Assembly (NCBI GenBank): GCA_948099385.1
Contig: CANUEZ040000160.1
Span: 62,001 to 126,000 of the forward strand
DNA: 64,000 nt
Direction of reading: 5' to 3'
DNA from: Fasciola hepatica
Taxonomy: Eukaryota > Platyhelminthes > Trematoda > Plagiorchiida > Fasciolidae
The notes below the pieces were generated by a model. The model was not told where the DNA came from. It ran no database searches and saw only the letters and a list, made by a program, of their open reading frames with translations. Numbering within the stretch: the first letter of the stretch is position 1; each line of letters opens with the position of its first letter. A program made the translations under genes and the position numbers. Shown piece after piece: positions 60,800-64,000 of the stretch.

Positions 60800-61490
60800 C
60801 TGACAAGTTCTTATCAGCCTCTACAGCTAATCGCACCCTGGTGTAACTGCCTCAGTGAAACCAGCCACCAAAAGATTCGTTTGCCTTTGGGCCACACGTG
60901 GTGCACATCTTCGGGCCCGCTCTTGCCCCCAATGCCAAAGCCTTAAAATACATCGTCACACGATCTACGGTGAACACATTTTGAGCGAGACGCACGTCTT
61001 CATCACGTGCACGTGAATCTCTTGTGGGCCACCCCCACGATCCCAAAGCTGAGCCTACTTTCTCCCATGTGTAGGTTGTTTCACTCGCTGGCCGCAGACC
61101 ATACCTATTCCCCGTCCTACCTCAGAGGGGGCCGCAAAAGCAATCCTAAATGGTTGGGTAAGCCAACCCGGTTGCACTGCTACCGTGATCACTGACTGCG
61201 GTTCTGATTTTGACGGTGCCATCCACGAGCTACTGAATACACTCGGTTACGTACCCGTAAGATGACGGCTTATCATTCTATGGCCAATAACACAGTGAAG
61301 CGAGTCCATTGCCAAATGAAAGCTGCACTTTGTGCTTGTCATTACCCCTCACGGAGGGAAGTTTTACCGATGGTTATTTTAGAACTGCATAAAACCTCCA
61401 GGGCAAACCTGGGTGTTACGTCGGCTGAACTGGTTTATGGTTTCACTTTGGACTTGTCTCAGGTCAGTATTACCTACACCCGAGGATGAA
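60800..61490 (+). pseudogene. pol: gypsy integrase relic
   Basis: The zinc-binding region starts with HPGVTASVKPATKRFVC (His at 60834) and ends with CPQCQ (about 60924), the second half of HHCC. In the core, HVHVNLLWATP (about 61007-61036) shows Asn in place of the first catalytic Asp ('HVH-(V/I)-D-x-VGP'). TVITDCGSDFDGA keeps the second Asp. TAYHSMANNTVKRVHCQMKA (61265-61325) has Lys in place of Glu ('AYHP-x-(A/S)-NG-x-VER-x-H-x-x-LK'). The C-terminal SAELVYG (about 61421-61441) is the typical end of the core. Two of three DDE residues are lost, so it is inactive even ignoring stops. Confidence 0.8.
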
Positions 61491-62399
61491 CGAATGTCTG
61501 TTCACTGTGATCAAACAAGAAGGCGGACTAACTGGTCAAGCCAGTCCGATAGCCCACTCCGATGGATTTTCCGTTCACGCAGATATTTCAGCCAGGCTTG
61601 TGGCGTTTGCACCATCAGCATTGATGAGTGCTTTATCACACGATTGCCGAGTGCATCTTCGTTGCCTTCGTTCGACCGTCTCAACCTTAATCTGAAGTTT
61701 CATTTGGTGATACTCATTAATTTTGACCGTGTTATTTGCTTGAGCCTCTGAACAAAATCATGCTGGTGACGAACTGCAACAAGTGCTTCATGTTTATGAA
61801 ACTCCTTGACTGGTTGGACAAACTGATTCCAGGGTGACCAAGGCCTAAGAACCCTCGTTAGACGGCACCCAGCTTGTGAGGAAGGATACTACTTCATAGA
61901 CGAACGAGATCTGCTGGGTCCAACAGCTACCAGTGAACGGGGTTGCACGGGCCCTGGGGTCTTGTTCATCTCTACCGAACGAAAAACGAGCTTCGAGTGA
62001 GCCATCAGCAACCACGCGCCAAGAACTCTTGGACGCGTCAGTAGATCACCATCCAAAAGTAGTACGAGATTGATCGGTCACCGGCTCGAAACAAATGAAC
62101 TTGCTTTTTGCCCGAAAGTTACACTTGGCCGTACGTGGTCTGAGAGAGCCCCCCTGAGCAGAAGTCTATTGGCTTTGGGGATGCCAATTAGTGCACCTTT
62201 CCGAAGTTTCACCGAGAGTTTTCTCTCCTCATTTCGCTCTGAATATGCTACGGCTTCCATGGTTCACGACGTGCCCTATGCCGCCACCTTATCCAGGGTG
62301 ACTCTAAGACGAGCTGGAAACCTAAGGCTGAACAAAACTTCGTAAGTCCACGTAGCCTTCTGAAACGCGGAAGCCCTTCAAGGTTCAAGAGGTCAATGC
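61491..62399. other. Unassigned sequence right of the gypsy relic
   Basis: I see no domain. Any 3' LTR of the gypsy relic would be here. The plus frame 62070-62345 has no known motif. Confidence 0.35.
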
Positions 62400-62610
62400 A
62401 ATAACGTGCCCGAATTCTACGGAAATGAAATAGCCTGGTTATCCGAAATACGCCTACCAGTTCCAGCGGGCAGCATATTCAATGCTCTCAAACGGAGGCA
62501 TCCAGCCGATAGCACCGAGGCAGCAGAGAACTCACTTGTGATCAGCACAAAAGAGAAGCCTGAGTCAGTCAATTTGCTCTCCTACTTACTGCAACCCCCT
62601 ACCTAAGGAA
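62400..62610 (+). pseudogene. LINE-G: possible endonuclease N-terminal fragment
   Basis: The plus frame 62406-62606 begins VPEFYGNEIAWLSEIRLPVPAG, similar to the 'l-x-x-(Y)-x-(I/V)DI-(A)-x-LSE-x-R(L/F)-x-x-x-G' start of RTE-type APE endonucleases, where the Glu is a metal ligand. Only about 65 codons are readable and no GDFN or SDH motif follows, so this rests on a single motif. Confidence 0.4.
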
Positions 62611-62960
62611 ACTGTTTTTCCTTGCTAGGGATGAATGTCATGCTTATTCACTTCTAGATCTGTGGTTTCATTTTACATATTGCATTTATGTTACTGTTTT
62701 TTGTGCTTCGGCCCGTGTACTCTTCTTACTGGTTGAGTAAGGTGTCACATTCTGGATCGGTGTTGCGAAGTCTTTGCGTTAAATACGTGGGGAATAGTTG
62801 GCTGGCTGTACCGCCTCTGATCATCGCGCCGTGGGTCTTCTGCCACGGTAGAAGACCATTGCAGTTATTTCAAAGTTCATGCAGCTACACAGTGGGGACA
62901 AAGTTCTCTTCCCCTCCATAACCATGACCTAGGTGGAGGGGAGAAACGTGAATCCGTCAG
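62611..62960. other. Unassigned gap between LINE fragments
   Basis: No motif is recognised. Confidence 0.3.
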
Positions 62961-62989
62961 GGTTAAGTCATGCCTCAAGAGCCCACTAT

Positions 62990-63990
62990 CTTTCCCAGAT
63001 GAATTGACAGGACGTCTGAACAAAGGTGACTGGGTCGAAGTGCTTTACTTGAAATTCCAGACGGCCTTTGATTTGGTGGATCACCGTATTCCCATCTCTA
63101 AGTTGGAGGCTTTACAACCAGCATCCCCAGTGGAAGCACGGCTGCTGGGTTATCTGAGGAGCCGGAAATTCCCCCTCAGGGTAAAAGGTTCCATCTCTTC
63201 CTTTGTAAATGCCTGTGTTGGTGTTCCACGGGGGTCTGTACTAGAGTCGCTCCTCGTTCCTTTTTTCGCAAATTACCCGGTGAGAGAGTTGAAGTCTCCT
63301 TGGTACTTGTTCGCAGACGATGTAAAGATAGTCTAGAACCCAACTGATGATGATTCACGATCCGACCTGGATACTCTCCACATGCGGTCAGTAACCTAGG
63401 GCCTACCGCTGAACAATAGTAAATGTAGGCCAATGTAGTCCATTAGCGCGCGAGCCCCGTATTATCTGGGTTCAGGTAATTCTCACGCGATCGCGCGAAC
63501 CTCTACCATAAAGGACTTGGGGGTTCTTAACAAAGAGTCCTTTGAACCGCCAGCCCAACATCTCGCCGAAACCAGCAAGGCTAATAGGGCTCTCTATCAC
63601 GGACAAGGTGAGTTGATTCCAGGAATCCATGGATCGTAATCTCAATATACACAACCACCGTTTTGCCTTATCCAGATACACCTTGCAGGCATGTGCCCCT
63701 CATTAGTTAGGGACCGGCGGCCTATACTGACTGTTCTATGGAGGTTTACAAGGAACATCTCGGGCCTTTCGAATCTAGCTTATACAGGGGGGTTGGCAAC
63801 TTGAGACTCATTTCCGTTGGGGGGAGAGGGGTGAGAGAGGTCTCAAATGGAACATATAAACAGCCAAAAGGGATGTCGTCATGTGATAAACCTATCTTTG
63901 AGGTCGGCAAAAACTTGTCTCTGAGGAAACATAGACCAAAGCTGAAGGAGCTCAGGTCACTGTGAAGCAGTCGGGGTGACTTCTTAACTT
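62990..63990 (+). pseudogene. LINE-H: reverse transcriptase fragment to window edge
   Basis: The frame 63004-63336 (110 residues) is a clear Jockey/CR1-type RT: LYLKFQTAFDLVDH (14-27) is motif A with Lys in place of the catalytic Asp of 'YLDF', LLGYLRSRKFPLRVKGSISS is the 'WI-x-x-(Y)L-x-x-R-x-x-x-V-x-(V)' region, VGVPRGSVLESLL (72-84) is the altered 'SGVPQGSVLGPLL', and LFADDVKIV (102-110) is motif C with both Asp kept. Downstream frames give IKDLGVLNKESFEPPAQHLA (about 63508-63570), the 'kDLGV' element. The element runs to or beyond the window end. Upstream endonuclease is not seen, so it is 5'-truncated or broken. Confidence 0.75.
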
Positions 63991-64000
63991 TGGGGCATTT

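Larger units (their letters stand above)
58000..61490 (+). mobile_element. Degraded Ty3/gypsy retrotransposon (no LTRs seen)
   Basis: Gag, zinc knuckle, protease, RT, RNase H and integrase remnants follow one another on the plus strand in the Ty3/gypsy order (integrase last). Numerous frameshifts and stops break all genes. The protease, RT and integrase each have at least one catalytic residue replaced. No matching LTR pair, polypurine tract or target duplication was found by eye, so the ends are approximate. Confidence 0.8.

Noticed and set aside
1..64000. tRNA, rRNA, CRISPR, bacterial operon or phage features
   Set aside because: I saw no cloverleaf with consensus boxes, no rRNA core sequence, no regular spacer array and no dense coding organisation. 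The sequence looks like eukaryotic intergenic DNA.

Overview
The window looks like a gene-poor, repeat-rich stretch of a metazoan nuclear genome. I recognise no host gene, rRNA, tRNA, operon or CRISPR array. Everything I can identify is a transposable element: BEL/Pao and Ty3/gypsy LTR retrotransposons, APE-type (Jockey/CR1-like) LINE fragments and one probable Merlin/IS1016-like transposase relic. This mix is common in flatworm genomes, and a platyhelminth source is my best guess, but that is inference and not proven by any host gene here.

The dominant features are two nearly full-length BEL/Pao elements on the minus strand, copy 1 (5058-11736) and copy 2 (27272-33960). Each has about 376-bp LTRs and its own perfect 5-bp target duplication (ACGGA and GGGGC), so they integrated independently. 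Each carries one gag-pol frame of about 1730 codons: gag with CCHC knuckles, aspartic protease, reverse transcriptase, RNase H, H2C2 integrase and a DUF5641-like tail. The frame has no frameshift but ten in-frame stop codons, at identical places in both copies. A roughly 4.08-kb core (about 6053-10130, and the same part of copy 2) shows only two differences between the copies. The 3' noncoding part, the gag region and the LTRs diverge by several to more than ten percent. Some LTR differences sort by position (5' versus 3' LTR) rather than by element, which ordinary reverse transcription should erase. These points suggest gene conversion, unusual copying or an assembly artefact, and are the most interesting part of the window.

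Layout. 1-2849: unassigned. 2850-5057: two degraded plus-strand LINE pieces; the second is cut in its endonuclease domain by BEL copy 1 and resumes at 11742, running through a decayed reverse transcriptase to about 13840. 15170-16100 and 19850-20430: two older, broken BEL/Pao relics on the minus strand. 21298-22350: a minus-strand LINE relic. 25480-25660: a degenerate trinucleotide tract. 27267-33965: BEL copy 2 in unassigned sequence. 36170-37230: minus-strand LINE relic. 38970-39200: plus-strand LINE endonuclease fragment. 39201-53100: long, mostly A+T-rich noncoding sequence with a TA microsatellite, a degenerate direct repeat and a 21-bp tandem repeat. 53820-54560: plus-strand LINE relic. 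56760-57250: Merlin-like transposase relic. 58000-61490: a degraded plus-strand Ty3/gypsy gag-pol with mutated catalytic residues in protease, RT and integrase. 62400-63990: two plus-strand LINE fragments.

No element has an intact reading frame, so nothing here is autonomously mobile as read. The layering (old relics, then LINEs, then BEL copies with clear target duplications) gives a relative order of insertions.
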